From Mycolicibacterium grossiae (lineage in GTDB: Bacteria; Actinomycetota; Actinomycetes; Mycobacteriales; Mycobacteriaceae), in contig NZ_CP043474.1 in NCBI RefSeq assembly GCF_008329645.1, forward strand, positions 1,550,001-1,614,000: 64,000 bases of DNA, in the 5' to 3' direction. The notes below the pieces were generated by a model, which was not told the DNA's origin, searched no databases, and saw only the letters and a program-made list of their open reading frames with translations. Shown here in pieces: positions 7,337 to 15,564 of the stretch (position 1 is the first letter of the stretch; the number at the start of each line of letters is the position of its first letter). Both the position numbers and the translations under genes were made by a program.

Positions 7337-9592
7337 GTGACCAGCCGAGACCCTCGAGGGGCTTCCGCTGACGACCTCCTGCCGGTGGGCACTCCCATCG
7401 ACCTGGAGAACTGCGCCCGCGAACCGATCCACATTCCCGGCAGCGTCCAGCCGCGCGGCGTGCTCGCGGTGGTGCACGAGCCCGACTTCACCGTGCGTCA
7501 CGTCAGCGCGAACGTCGAGCACCTGCTCGGCCGGGCCGCCGTCGACGTCCTCGGCAGGCACCTGTCGGCGTTGATCGGTGACGGGCAGGCGGCGTCGCTC
7601 ATCCAGGCGGTGTCGACGTTCAGCGACCTGCGGCAGCGCAATCCGCTGGAGTGCATCGTCGACGTCGGCGGTTTCCGCCGGGTGTTCGATGCAATCCTGC
7701 ACCGCGTGCCCGGCGGACTACTGCTGGTCGAGTTGGAGATCGCCTTCGGCGAGCGGCCGTTCAGCTTCCCGAACACCTACCAGGCGGTGCGGGTGTCGGT
7801 CGAGGAACTCAACCGCGCGACCTCGTTGGCCGAGCTGTACGAGGTCACCGTGCGCGCGGTGCGCGAGCTGACCGGATTCGACCGCGTGATGGTGTACCGC
7901 TACGACGAGGACTACAACGGCGAGGTCGTCGCGGAAGCCAAGGTCGACGGGCTGAACTCGTTCCTCGGCCTGCACTATCCGGCCAGCGACATCCCTGCCC
8001 AGGCGCGGGCGCTGTACGAGAAGAACTGGCTGCGGCTCATCGACGACGTCGACTACATCCCGGCGCCGCTGCTGGCCGCCGAGGAGGGGCCGCCGCTCGA
8101 CCTGACGCACGCGTCGCTGCGCAGCGTGTCACCGATCCACGTCGAGTACCTGCAGAACATGGGCGTGCGCGCATCGATGTCGATCTCCCTGCTGCGGCAC
8201 GGTCGGCTGTGGGGCCTGATCGCGTGCCACCACTACGCCGGACCGCACCTGCCGCCGTACGGTGCCCGCGCGGCCGCGGAGTTCCTCGGCTCCACCCTGT
8301 CGCTGCGCCTCGTCGACCAGGACGACGGCGACCAGCTACGCGTCCGGCTGGCAGCGCAGGCGGTGCTGGGCAAGCTGACCGCGGCCACGCTCGACGACGA
8401 CGAGCCGCTCACCGCGGCGCTGCTCGGCGCGCCCGACCTCTTGGACCTGGTGCCCGCGGACGGCGTGGTCGTGAACATCGGCGGCGACTGCGAGGAGCGC
8501 GGCGACGTCCCGACACCCGACGTGGTGACCGCGGTCGTCGAGTGGGCGCGTGGTGCCGGCGACGAATTCGCCACGAGCCAGTGCTTGTCCGAGGATCTGC
8601 CGGAGACCGACATCGATCCGGACGTGGCGGCGGGCGCGCTCGTCGTGCACCTGCCCGAGGACCAGTACGCGGTGTGGTTCCGCCAGGAGGCCGTCCGCTC
8701 GGTCGACTGGGGCGGCGATCCGCACAACAAGGCCATCGCGGTCGACGAGGGGGACCACGTGCGGATCAGCCCGCGCCGGTCCTTCGACCGGTGGCGGGAG
8801 GTGGTGCGGCACCGCAGCATGCCGTGGACGGCGAACGAGACGGAGTCCGCCGAAGCCCTGCGCCGCCATCTGGTGGAGTCGCTGTACCGGCGGACGCGCG
8901 AGACGCTGCGGGTGGCCGAGACGCTGCAACGCAGCCTGCTGCCGGATTCGATTCCCGCCGTTCAGGATTGGCGGCTGTCGGCGCACTACGAGCCGGCCGT
9001 CGGTGGTCGCGTCGGCGGTGACTGGTACGACGCGTTCCGTCTGCCCGACGGCCGTCTGCTGGTGCTGCTCGGTGACGTCGCGGGGCACGGCATCGCCGCG
9101 GCGGGCACCATGGCGCAGCTGCGGAACGTGTTGCGCGCGCACCTGTTCAACGGGGCGTCGCCGGCCGAGGCGCTCGAGCGGCTCAACGACTTCTGCGTGC
9201 ACATGGTGCGGCGGCCGTTCGCGACCGTCATCGTCGTCCGCGTCGATCCCACGACCGGGCTGGTCGAGGCGGCGTCCGCCGGGCACCTCACGCCATTCCT
9301 CACCGATGCCGACCGGCCCGCGATTCCCGCGCCGATCACGCTGTCGCCGGCAATCGGCTTCCGCGGCATGAGGTATGCGCCGAGCACGTTCACGCTCGGT
9401 CCCGGCCAGGGGTTGGTGATGTTCTCCGACGGGCTCATCGAACGCCGGGGCGCCACCATCGACGACGGCGTCGCGCGGCTCGAGACGATCCTCCGCGGCG
9501 CCGACCACGTCGAGGCGTCCGATCTGTCGGTCGCGATGCGAACCAGCGACACCGATGACGACGTGACGATCGTGACGCTGCGGCGGTCCTGA
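7337..9592 (+). CDS. Bacteriophytochrome with SpoIIE/PP2C phosphatase output
   Basis: This 751-residue red/far-red photosensor is fused to a PP2C-type serine phosphatase. Domains run PAS (about 20-120), GAF (about 140-320), PHY (about 330-500) and SpoIIE/RsbU phosphatase (about 535-751). Cys26 in DLENCAREPIHIPG is the biliverdin-linking cysteine position of bacteriophytochromes. The GAF core has PASDIP (215-220), His268 (SPIHVEY) and CHHY (297-300), and the PHY tongue has the PRxSF motif at 479-483. Phosphatase metal residues are visible at Asp562 (GGDWYD) and Asp580 (GDVAGHG). Output is therefore predicted to be dephosphorylation of an anti-sigma-antagonist (STAS) protein rather than histidine-kinase signalling. 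No heme oxygenase lies nearby. Start GTG at 7337. Confidence 0.93.
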   Translation: MTSRDPRGASADDLLPVGTPIDLENCAREPIHIPGSVQPRGVLAVVHEPDFTVRHVSANVEHLLGRAAVDVLGRHLSALIGDGQAASLIQAVSTFSDLRQRNPLECIVDVGGFRRVFDAILHRVPGGLLLVELEIAFGERPFSFPNTYQAVRVSVEELNRATSLAELYEVTVRAVRELTGFDRVMVYRYDEDYNGEVVAEAKVDGLNSFLGLHYPASDIPAQARALYEKNWLRLIDDVDYIPAPLLAAEEGPPLDLTHASLRSVSPIHVEYLQNMGVRASMSISLLRHGRLWGLIACHHYAGPHLPPYGARAAAEFLGSTLSLRLVDQDDGDQLRVRLAAQAVLGKLTAATLDDDEPLTAALLGAPDLLDLVPADGVVVNIGGDCEERGDVPTPDVVTAVVEWARGAGDEFATSQCLSEDLPETDIDPDVAAGALVVHLPEDQYAVWFRQEAVRSVDWGGDPHNKAIAVDEGDHVRISPRRSFDRWREVVRHRSMPWTANETESAEALRRHLVESLYRRTRETLRVAETLQRSLLPDSIPAVQDWRLSAHYEPAVGGRVGGDWYDAFRLPDGRLLVLLGDVAGHGIAAAGTMAQLRNVLRAHLFNGASPAEALERLNDFCVHMVRRPFATVIVVRVDPTTGLVEAASAGHLTPFLTDADRPAIPAPITLSPAIGFRGMRYAPSTFTLGPGQGLVMFSDGLIERRGATIDDGVARLETILRGADHVEASDLSVAMRTSDTDDDVTIVTLRRS

Positions 9593-9595
9593 ACC

Positions 9596-10105
9596 TCAGG
9601 CGTCGTCGCCGACCTCGGTGAAGACGAGCACGGGGATGGTGCGGCGCGCGGCGAGCCGTTCGTACTGGGCATAGGACGGGATGAAGTCGACGGCCAACTG
9701 CCACAGACGATCTCGTTCGGCACCGGTGACCTCCCGGCCGACGAAGGTTCCGGTGTGTCCGCCGGCCCGGATCGTGACGCGGGGATGCGCGAGCACGTTG
9801 TAATACCAGGACGGGTGGCGCGAACCCCCGTAGTTGGAGGCGATGACGACGGCCCGTCCGGCGTCGGTGAAGTACGTCAGCGGCGTGGTGCGGCGGCGCC
9901 CTGTCTTGGCGCCGGTGTGCACGAGCAACAGCTCCGGTGTCACCACTGCCGAGGACAGCCGTCCCCTGCTCAGACGCAGCAGCTGCCGGTCGACGCGCGG
10001 GGCGACGCGGCGGGTGATCCACCGTCCGGGCGTGTTGCCGGTGAGGCGTGCCCCGAGACGCAGCAGCGGGGAACCGGCCGTCGGGTCGACTTCGGGGATG
10101 CCCAT
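9596..10105 (-). CDS. Deazaflavin (F420)-dependent nitroreductase-family protein (Ddn-like)
   Basis: A 169-residue split-beta-barrel oxidoreductase of the FDOR-A/Ddn type, found in mycobacteria and relatives and using reduced cofactor F420. The family core is visible in LLLVHTGAKTGRRRTTPLTYF, IASNYGGSRHPSWYYNVLAHP and VTIRAGG. Relatives reduce quinones and activate nitroimidazole prodrugs, and the natural substrate here is unknown. It is convergent with the phytochrome-phosphatase gene (3 bases between stops). The ATG at 10105 gives the standard length. Confidence 0.9.
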   Translation of the reverse strand: MGIPEVDPTAGSPLLRLGARLTGNTPGRWITRRVAPRVDRQLLRLSRGRLSSAVVTPELLLVHTGAKTGRRRTTPLTYFTDAGRAVVIASNYGGSRHPSWYYNVLAHPRVTIRAGGHTGTFVGREVTGAERDRLWQLAVDFIPSYAQYERLAARRTIPVLVFTEVGDDA

Positions 10106-10160
10106 GTCGCCGATGGTAGGAGACGGCCGGTTCCGCTGCGCTCACCGATCGAGCGCTGCA

Positions 10161-10195
10161 CTAGCCGATCAGGCGCGGGGCTAGCCGATCAGGCG
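10161..10195. repeat. 20-bp-period duplication across a stop codon
   Basis: CTAGCCGATCAGGCG occurs at 10161-10175 and again at 10181-10195. The second copy carries the stop codon of the minus-strand membrane-protein gene (10181-10183), and the first carries a duplicate stop downstream of it. Confidence 0.8.
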
Positions 10196-10729
10196 TTGCA
10201 CGACGCCCTTCGACACCTCTTCGGGCCGGTACTGCTCGGCGGCGTAGGCGCCGATCGCAGTGAGCGCGCCGGTGAGGGCGGGCACCGCCCACTGCAGCAG
10301 CTTCAGCTGCTTCTGCGCCGACGCCACGTCCGGCGGCGTCGACGAGGTGGGAGTCGTGCCGTCCGCGGCCGGGACGGCGCCCTCCCGTGACACGCGCTGA
10401 CCGAGCGCCCTGCTGTAGGCCGTGACGCCGAGTGCGGCGACGGTCAGCACCGTCTTGGCAGTGGCCATCGTCGGGACGCCCTGCTGGGCGCGGGCCCGGC
10501 CCAGGTCGTGCTTGAGCAGGCCGGCGGCACCGACGAGGTGGGCGCCGATGGCGGCGGCGTTCACCGGCGTCCAGCGGTCCCAGCCCTCGTTGGCGACGGC
10601 GCCGACGCGGGCGGAGTCGCCGCTGGACGAGGCCGCCGGGTTGAGCGCGACGGCGTTGGCCAGTGTTCCGCCGAACCAGGCGGCGAGGCCGACGTCGTGC
10701 AACTGGTGGAAGATGGTGGCGCGTGCCAT
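10181..10729 (-). CDS. Conserved actinobacterial membrane-associated protein, function unknown
   Basis: A 182-residue protein beginning MARATIFHQLHDVGLAAWFGG. The N-terminal half has several moderately hydrophobic helices (GLAAWFGGTLANAVAL, NAAAIGAHLVGAAG, KTVLTVAALGVTAYS). A Ser/Thr/Pro-rich linker follows, and a last helix near LLQWAVPALTGALTAIGAYA. The FHQLHDVGLAAWFGGTL opening suggests a multi-helix membrane protein. No catalytic motif was recognised. The start is set by the family-like N-terminus, and the alternative extension upstream is charged and low-complexity. Its 3' end is duplicated across the stop codon. Confidence 0.7.
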   Translation of the reverse strand: MARATIFHQLHDVGLAAWFGGTLANAVALNPAASSSGDSARVGAVANEGWDRWTPVNAAAIGAHLVGAAGLLKHDLGRARAQQGVPTMATAKTVLTVAALGVTAYSRALGQRVSREGAVPAADGTTPTSSTPPDVASAQKQLKLLQWAVPALTGALTAIGAYAAEQYRPEEVSKGVVQRLIG

Positions 10730-10805
10730 GGCAGGTCTCCGATCGTGGGTTCCGGGGTCGGGGACGAGAGCTACCCGGGCAGGCGGACGACAAACGGGCC
10801 GGACG

Positions 10806-11429
10806 TCAGGACGCCGTGAGACCGGCGACGAGCAGATCAAGCAGATGCTCGAAACTGGTGTCGGCGTCCGGTGTTTGGCCAATGCCGACGCCCTCGATGG
10901 AGATCGATCCGTGAATGGCGCTCCAGGCGGCCTGGGCGGACTCGGTCGCGTCAGCGGGAGCGCCGATGCCGCGGATGAGGTCGACCAGGATGCCGAACAC
11001 CGATCGCCCCTGCTGCGCGACCGGGCTGGCCTGGTCACTGAGCGGGCTGCCGGCGGCGAAGATCAACGCATACCTAGCAGGGTGGGCGAGAGCGAACCGA
11101 CGGTAGGCGCGGCAGGCGCGGCGGAATCGGTCCTCGGGTGCCGCGCCGTCGGGCGTGGCGATGGCCTTGGCGAGTTCGTCGAGCGCTCGCGTCGCCAGGG
11201 CGACGAGCAAGCCGTCCTTGTTGCCGAACCGGTTGTAGACGCTCATCGGTGCGACCTCGGCCGCGCCGGCGACGGCGCGGATCGTGACACCCGCGGTGCC
11301 GTCGCGGTCCAGGACGTTCTCGGCCGCGTGCAACAGGACGGTCGACACCTCGTCGCTGGCGGTGCGGCGACGCACCGGTGACCGTCGGTCTCCGGTGCGC
11401 CGCTGCGGCGGTGGCGTGGACGGGGTCAT
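10806..11429 (-). CDS. TetR/AcrR-family transcriptional regulator
   Basis: A 207-residue repressor. The N-terminal tail is basic. The helix-turn-helix domain (about residues 25-85) shows VLLHAAENVLDRDGTAGVTIRAVA followed by the recognition region APMSVYNRFGNKDGLL. The C-terminal ligand domain is of the WHG-like alanine-rich type. Its ATG overlaps the stop of the upstream alpha/beta hydrolase by four bases, so both are made from one transcript. The most likely operator is the inverted repeat at 12281-12319, just upstream of the hydrolase, implying autoregulation (inference). Confidence 0.9.
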   Translation of the reverse strand: MTPSTPPPQRRTGDRRSPVRRRTASDEVSTVLLHAAENVLDRDGTAGVTIRAVAGAAEVAPMSVYNRFGNKDGLLVALATRALDELAKAIATPDGAAPEDRFRRACRAYRRFALAHPARYALIFAAGSPLSDQASPVAQQGRSVFGILVDLIRGIGAPADATESAQAAWSAIHGSISIEGVGIGQTPDADTSFEHLLDLLVAGLTAS

Positions 11430-12226
11430 GCGGCGGCGATGACTCCCTGGGCGGTGAGCCAGTCCAGCGCGGTGTCGGCGACGTCGCGCCAGCCGTGATC
11501 GATGACGAGCGAGTGACCGCGGCCCTCGAAGGCATGAAAGTCGGTCACGGCAGCGGACTTTCGGTACAGGGCGTGGGTGGCTCTGGCGGAGGCGTACGGC
11601 ACGGTGTGGTCGAGCGTACCCGCGGTGACGAGCAGCGGCCCGCGGGTGGCGACGGCCGTGTCGACCGCCGCCGGCGACCGCGGCGCGAAGTTCGCGGTGG
11701 CTGCCTGGAACAGCGGCCGGCCGGGGGACGGGACGGCCCACTGCTCCCACAACGCGTCGGACTCCTTGGGTGCGAGCGCATTGCCGAACCCGTATCGCCA
11801 CTGCGCGCTGCTGAGGCCCGTGGCGCGGCCGCGATTGAGCGGGTTGCCGAGGACCGGGAAGGCGGAGCGCAATTGGGCCCACGGCAACGGAAGGACGCCC
11901 TTGATGGGAGCCGGGTCGATGGCGACCGCGGCCGACGCCTGATGCTGCGCGAGCAGCTTCTGGGCGATGAGCCCGCCGAACGAGTGTCCGATCACCACCG
12001 GCGGGGTGTCGAATCGGCCGACGATGTCGGCGAAGTGCTCGGTGATCTCGTCGATGCCGACGCCGGCCTGTGAGGACGGATCGGCGCGGGTGGCGTCGAC
12101 CGTGGGGTGCTCACCGGGCCAGGCCGGCGCGACGCCCGCGATGCCGCGGGCGGCGAAGCGATCGAGCCACGGTTGCCAGGCGGTGTGTGAGATCCAGAGG
12201 CCGTGGATGAAGACGACGTTGGTCAT
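11426..12226 (-). CDS. Alpha/beta-hydrolase fold enzyme, TetR-coupled
   Basis: A 266-residue cytoplasmic alpha/beta hydrolase. It starts MTNVVFIHGLWISHTAW, with the HG oxyanion-hole motif. The nucleophile elbow is GHSFGG (about residue 100), the acid residue probably lies in LDHTVPYASA and the catalytic His in GRGHSLVIDHGW. It could be an esterase, lactonase or haloperoxidase-like enzyme. It is translationally coupled to the TetR gene downstream and divergent from an F420-reductase-like gene. The TetR repressor probably senses a substrate of this enzyme. The start at 12226 was chosen because the upstream extension is not conserved in character. Confidence 0.88.
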   Translation of the reverse strand: MTNVVFIHGLWISHTAWQPWLDRFAARGIAGVAPAWPGEHPTVDATRADPSSQAGVGIDEITEHFADIVGRFDTPPVVIGHSFGGLIAQKLLAQHQASAAVAIDPAPIKGVLPLPWAQLRSAFPVLGNPLNRGRATGLSSAQWRYGFGNALAPKESDALWEQWAVPSPGRPLFQAATANFAPRSPAAVDTAVATRGPLLVTAGTLDHTVPYASARATHALYRKSAAVTDFHAFEGRGHSLVIDHGWRDVADTALDWLTAQGVIAAA

Positions 12227-12280
12227 GGCGGTGTTCCCGTCCCGAGTGCCGTTCGGGTGGTGGAACGGCCGGTGGCCGCC

Positions 12281-12319
12281 CCGCACCGCTTGTAGAACGA
12301 CGTTACATAAGCGGTGCGG
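12281..12319. promoter_or_regulatory. Inverted repeat in divergent promoter (candidate TetR operator)
   Basis: A perfect 11-bp inverted repeat, CCGCACCGCTT at 12281-12291 and AAGCGGTGCGG at 12309-12319. It flanks a 17-base centre that itself runs TGTA...TACA. The site lies 55-93 bases upstream of the hydrolase/TetR operon and upstream of the opposite gene. Nested dyads are typical of TetR operators. Proof of binding is lacking. Confidence 0.55.
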
Positions 12320-12398
12320 TCAGCTCAACGGCGTGGCTCGCGGGAACATTCCCGACTCGGGCGGACTCCGGCGTGCACGGGTCGGCGGTTCATGGTTC

Positions 12399-12404
12399 TA
12401 TAAC
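12399..12404 (+). promoter_or_regulatory. Candidate -10 element TATAAC
   Basis: TATAAC lies 40 bases before the GTG start of the F420-reductase-like gene and follows the inverted repeat at 12281-12319. It fits a SigA-type -10 hexamer. No clear -35 was found. Confidence 0.4.
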
Positions 12405-12443
12405 GAGCGACACAAAACTCGGGGCGAGTCGAGGAGAGACGAC

Positions 12444-13085
12444 GTGACGTTCGCGATCATCGGATCGGGCAACATCGGTTCGGCCGTGGCGGGGCACTTC
12501 GCCCGCATCGGTAGGCCGGTGTCGGTCGCCACCGCCCGCGGACCCGAGGCGGTGGCGCCACTGGCCCAACGACTCGGGTCGGCCATCGAGCCCGCGGAGC
12601 TGGCCGACGCGCTCCGGGCCGACGTCGTGGTGCTCGCGGTGCCGTTCGAGGCCGTCGAGGCGCTCGTGCGCCAGGTCGACGATTGGGCCGGCCGCATCAT
12701 CGTCGACGCGACCAACGCCATCGACTACACCGATTTCTCGGCGGCCGACCTCGACGGCCGTGCCTCCTCCGACCTCGTCGGCGAGTGGGCGAACGGCGCC
12801 CGCGTCGTCAAGGCCTTCGGCCACACCTGGGCCAAGGTGCTCGCGCGGGAGCCGGGCGACGGGCACGGCGGCAGAAGGGTGCTGTTCCTGTCCGGCAACG
12901 ACGCTGCCGCCAACGCCGAGGTGGCCGCACTCATCACCGACTTCGGCTTCGAGCCGATCGACCTCGGCCGCCACGATGAGGGCGGACTCCTGCAGCAGTT
13001 CGGTGGACCGCTCACGACCCGCAGCTTCATCTCGCAGCCCATCGGGGGCGCCGGTCCCGCGGAGATGGACCTGATCGAGTCCTAG
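12444..13085 (+). CDS. NAD(P)-binding protein of the F420:NADPH oxidoreductase-like family
   Basis: A 213-residue Rossmann-fold protein (PF03807 type). It opens with VTFAIIGSGNIGSAVAGHFARIG, the dinucleotide-binding GxGxxG loop at about residues 6-12. Segments ADVVVLAVPFEAV and GRIIVDATNAID mark the second half of the fold, and the C-terminus includes GGLLQQFGGPLTTRSF. Relatives move hydride between NADPH and F420, or act as simple imine/ketone reductases. No F420-specific residue can be asserted. Start GTG 12444 is preceded by a strong GAGGAGAGA ribosome-binding site. Confidence 0.85.
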   Translation: MTFAIIGSGNIGSAVAGHFARIGRPVSVATARGPEAVAPLAQRLGSAIEPAELADALRADVVVLAVPFEAVEALVRQVDDWAGRIIVDATNAIDYTDFSAADLDGRASSDLVGEWANGARVVKAFGHTWAKVLAREPGDGHGGRRVLFLSGNDAAANAEVAALITDFGFEPIDLGRHDEGGLLQQFGGPLTTRSFISQPIGGAGPAEMDLIES

Positions 13086-13116
13086 GGGGTGCTCTCGGGC
13101 GGTCCGACGGCGAGCG

Positions 13117-13248
13117 TCAGGTTTCCGACGGCTTCTCCACCTCACCCTCCGGGAGTGGCAGCGCTTCGGCGCCGGGCGTCGCCGGAGCCAGCACCTCGTC
13201 CTCCTTGGTGGCGGTCTCGGGCGTTACATTCTCTTCGGAAGATGTCAT
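13117..13248 (-). CDS. Small acidic protein, function unknown
   Basis: A 43-residue frame beginning MTSSEENVTPETATKE, rich in Glu, Pro, Thr and Ala with no hydrophobic core, so probably disordered. It sits between two plus-strand genes and uses GC-rich codons like them. Similar tiny acidic frames occur at 48861-48992 and 49075-49215 in this window. No function is recognised, and coding status rests on codon use and a clean start/stop. Confidence 0.45.
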   Translation of the reverse strand: MTSSEENVTPETATKEDEVLAPATPGAEALPLPEGEVEKPSET

Positions 13249-13356
13249 GCCCGGAAGTTACCCAGGGGGCTGCGCCGGTAATCCGAACGGTGGCCGTTTG
13301 GCCTGTCGGATCAAATTACCCGCCGGTACAGTAGGCCTCGGGGGAATGGAGGCGTC

Positions 13357-14241
13357 GTGATCGAACCCAAGTACATCGACATCCACGGCGAACGGCTCGC
13401 CTACTACGACGAAGGTCGGGGCGACGTCCTGCTGCTGATCCACGGCATGGCCGGCAGCGCGCAGACGTGGCGCGAGATCCTGCCGGGCCTGGCCAAGAAG
13501 TACCGCGTGATCGCGCCTGATCTCCTCGGCCACGGCAAGTCCGCCAAGCCGCGCACCGACTACTCCCTCGGCGCGTTCGCCGTGGGACTGCGCGACCTCC
13601 TCGACGAACTGGGCGTGGATTCGGCCACCATCGTCGGCCACTCCCTCGGCGGCGGCATTGCCATGCAGTTCCTGTATCAGCACCCCGACTACTGTCAGCG
13701 CCTCGTCCTGATCAGCAGCGGCGGCCTAGGACCCGACGTCGGTCTCATCCTGCGACTGCTCTCCGCGCCCGGCGCCGAGATCGTCATGCCCCTGATCGCA
13801 CCGGGCTTCGTGCTCGCCGCGGGGAACTCGGTCAAGTCGTGGCTCACGTCGCTGGGCCTGCGGTCGCCGCGCGGCGCCGAGATCTGGAACGCGTACTCGT
13901 CGTTCAACGATGCACAGACCCGTGAGTCGTTCCTCCGCACGCTGCGGTCGGTGGTCGACTACCGCGGCCAGTCGGTCAGCGCGCTCAACCGGTTGCAGCT
14001 GCGTTCGGACCTCCCGACGCTCGCCATCTGGGGCGAGGACGACACCATCATCCCGGTCGACCACGCCTACGCGGCACTCGAGGCCCGCCCCGACTGCCGC
14101 CTCGAGGTGCTACCGGACGTCGGTCACTTCGCGCACGTCGAGGCGCCCAGTCGGGTGATCGACCTCATCGACGAGTTCATGACCGCGACGGACGTGGGCA
14201 ATTCGCGTCCGGGAGCGCCGGTTCCGGCAGCGCCCGAGTGA
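13357..14241 (+). CDS. Alpha/beta hydrolase
   Basis: A 294-residue cytosolic alpha/beta-hydrolase-fold enzyme with GTG start. The fold signatures are LLLIHGMAGSAQTW (oxyanion hole), IVGHSLGGGIAMQF (nucleophile Ser near residue 90), IWGEDDTIIPVDHA (acid Asp) and DVGHFAHVEAP (catalytic His). The arrangement is the standard epoxide-hydrolase/C-C-hydrolase-like architecture with a lid domain at about residues 125-200. The substrate is unknown. The last roughly 20 residues are Pro/Ala-rich and dispensable-looking. It is convergent with the following SDR gene. Confidence 0.9.
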   Translation: MIEPKYIDIHGERLAYYDEGRGDVLLLIHGMAGSAQTWREILPGLAKKYRVIAPDLLGHGKSAKPRTDYSLGAFAVGLRDLLDELGVDSATIVGHSLGGGIAMQFLYQHPDYCQRLVLISSGGLGPDVGLILRLLSAPGAEIVMPLIAPGFVLAAGNSVKSWLTSLGLRSPRGAEIWNAYSSFNDAQTRESFLRTLRSVVDYRGQSVSALNRLQLRSDLPTLAIWGEDDTIIPVDHAYAALEARPDCRLEVLPDVGHFAHVEAPSRVIDLIDEFMTATDVGNSRPGAPVPAAPE

Positions 14242-14298
14242 CTTTCGGGCCGGCCCGCCCACCGAGGACGTAGGGCCGAGTGCGGGCGAGCGCGCCCG

Positions 14299-15096
14299 TT
14301 AGGAGTGGGCGAGCCGCTTGTTGACCAGACGCGTGAGCCAGGCCGGGGAGAACCGGGCGCCGGTCGCCAGCACCTTGGCCTGCGTGCCGACGGGGTAGTG
14401 CACCTGATGCAGCAGCCGGCGGCCCAGCGGCGGATCGACGGCCTTGACGATGTCGTCGGCGATGTCCTGGGCAGTCAACCGGATGCCGAGCGAGTCGGTG
14501 GTCCCGGTCTTCACGTCGGTCGTCATCGCGGTCTGGACGTACAGCGGCCACATCGCCACCACGCGGATGCCGTACCGCTTCCACTCGAGGTCGAGTGCCT
14601 CGGTGACGGCGCGGACGAAGAACTTGGTGGCGCTGTAGTTGGCGAGTTCGGCCTGACCGTAGATCGCCGATGCGGACGCCATGTTGACGACCACCGAGTT
14701 CGGCGTCGAGCGCAGGTGCGGAAAGGCGGCGTGCAGGCCGTTCACCACGCCCTTGGTGTTGATGTCGATCTCGCGGTGGTGCCGCGCGACCGGGATCTCC
14801 TCGAAGCGGCCGGCGATCAGGATTCCGGCGTTGTTGATCATGACGTCGAGCCGGCCGCCGGCCGCCTCGACGAATTCGTCGACGCGCGTGGCCATTTCGT
14901 CGGCGTCGGTGACGTCGAGGTGCCCCGTGACGATGGTCGCGCCGATGCCGTCGAACTCCTCGGCGAGCGACTTCAGGCCCACCTCGTCGAGGTCGTACGC
15001 GCCGACGACGTACCCCCGCTTGGCGAGGGACAGTGCCGTCGCTCGGCCGATCCCCGCCGCCGCGCCCGTGATGAAAACCGTCTTCCGCTGACTCAT
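14299..15096 (-). CDS. Short-chain dehydrogenase/reductase
   Basis: A 265-residue classical SDR. The cofactor loop is VFITGAAAGIGRATA (TGxxxGIG), followed by an LDVTD motif that suggests NADP-type adenine contacts, then INNAG and the catalytic YSATK with an upstream Ser in NMASASAIYG. The C-terminal 50 residues (RRLLHQVHYPVGTQAKVLATGARFSP) are of the long mycobacterial SDR type associated with lipid or keto-acyl reduction. The start was placed at MSQRKTVFITG, three codons inside an alternative ATG at 15105. The substrate is not known. Confidence 0.9.
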   Translation of the reverse strand: MSQRKTVFITGAAAGIGRATALSLAKRGYVVGAYDLDEVGLKSLAEEFDGIGATIVTGHLDVTDADEMATRVDEFVEAAGGRLDVMINNAGILIAGRFEEIPVARHHREIDINTKGVVNGLHAAFPHLRSTPNSVVVNMASASAIYGQAELANYSATKFFVRAVTEALDLEWKRYGIRVVAMWPLYVQTAMTTDVKTGTTDSLGIRLTAQDIADDIVKAVDPPLGRRLLHQVHYPVGTQAKVLATGARFSPAWLTRLVNKRLAHS

Positions 15097-15116
15097 GCGA
15101 CCCATCTTGTCTCGTG

Positions 15117-15179
15117 GCGGACGGCCGTGGTGCCGTCCGCGGATAACGGAGCGGGCCGCGCCGAAACGACGCGGCCCGC
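15117..15179 (-). terminator. Tandem hairpins downstream of the CsbD gene
   Basis: Two GC-rich hairpins follow the CsbD stop. The first has a 10-bp stem, GCGGGCCGCG (15151-15160) with CGCGGCCCGC (15170-15179) and a 9-base loop. The second has a 9-bp stem, GCGGACGGC (15117-15125) with GCCGTCCGC (15132-15140) and a 6-base loop. No U-tract follows, as is common in mycobacteria. They separate the CsbD gene from the SDR on the same strand. Confidence 0.65.
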
Positions 15180-15187
15180 GCCGGCGA

Positions 15188-15361
15188 TCAGTCGGTCAGC
15201 TTGTCCTTGACGTTCTCGCCGACCTTCTTGACGCCAGAGACGCCCTGGTCCTTCTGGCCCTCGGCCTTCAGGTCGTCGTTGCCGGTCACGTCACCGACCA
15301 CTTCCTTGACCTTGCCGACCGCGTCCTCGGCGGCGTTCTTGGCCTTGTCGACGATGCCCAT
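15188..15361 (-). CDS. CsbD-family general stress protein
   Basis: This 57-residue hydrophilic, Lys/Asp-rich protein begins MGIVDKAKNAAEDAVGKVKE and contains the CsbD-like GDVTGNDDLKAEGQKDQ core. The ORF is complete with a good AGGAGAGGAG ribosome-binding site just upstream. CsbD proteins are small, abundant, sigma-B-type stress proteins of unknown mechanism. Tandem hairpins follow the stop. Its presence fits the other stress-response and partner-switch genes of the window. Confidence 0.85.
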   Translation of the reverse strand: MGIVDKAKNAAEDAVGKVKEVVGDVTGNDDLKAEGQKDQGVSGVKKVGENVKDKLTD

Positions 15362-15564
15362 GTGCGAACTCCTCTCCTGATGCGCGTCGACTCTCGACGC
15401 GTTCGATGAATGGGACGGCGCGAGTTCGGCGATCCGTACGCGTGACGTCGGTGACGTGCGCCACGGCGGAAGTGACGGTTCGGGGTCGTATGCGGGGCCG
15501 CACGTTAGGACGCCGGCCGGCCGGGTACGTGGCGCGGACCAATCTCCCGACGAAGGACGTACCC

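Noticed and set aside
14242..14298. GC-rich self-complementary stretch between the convergent hydrolase and SDR genes
   Set aside because: Only 5-bp stems or a loopless palindrome; not distinguishable from GC-rich background.
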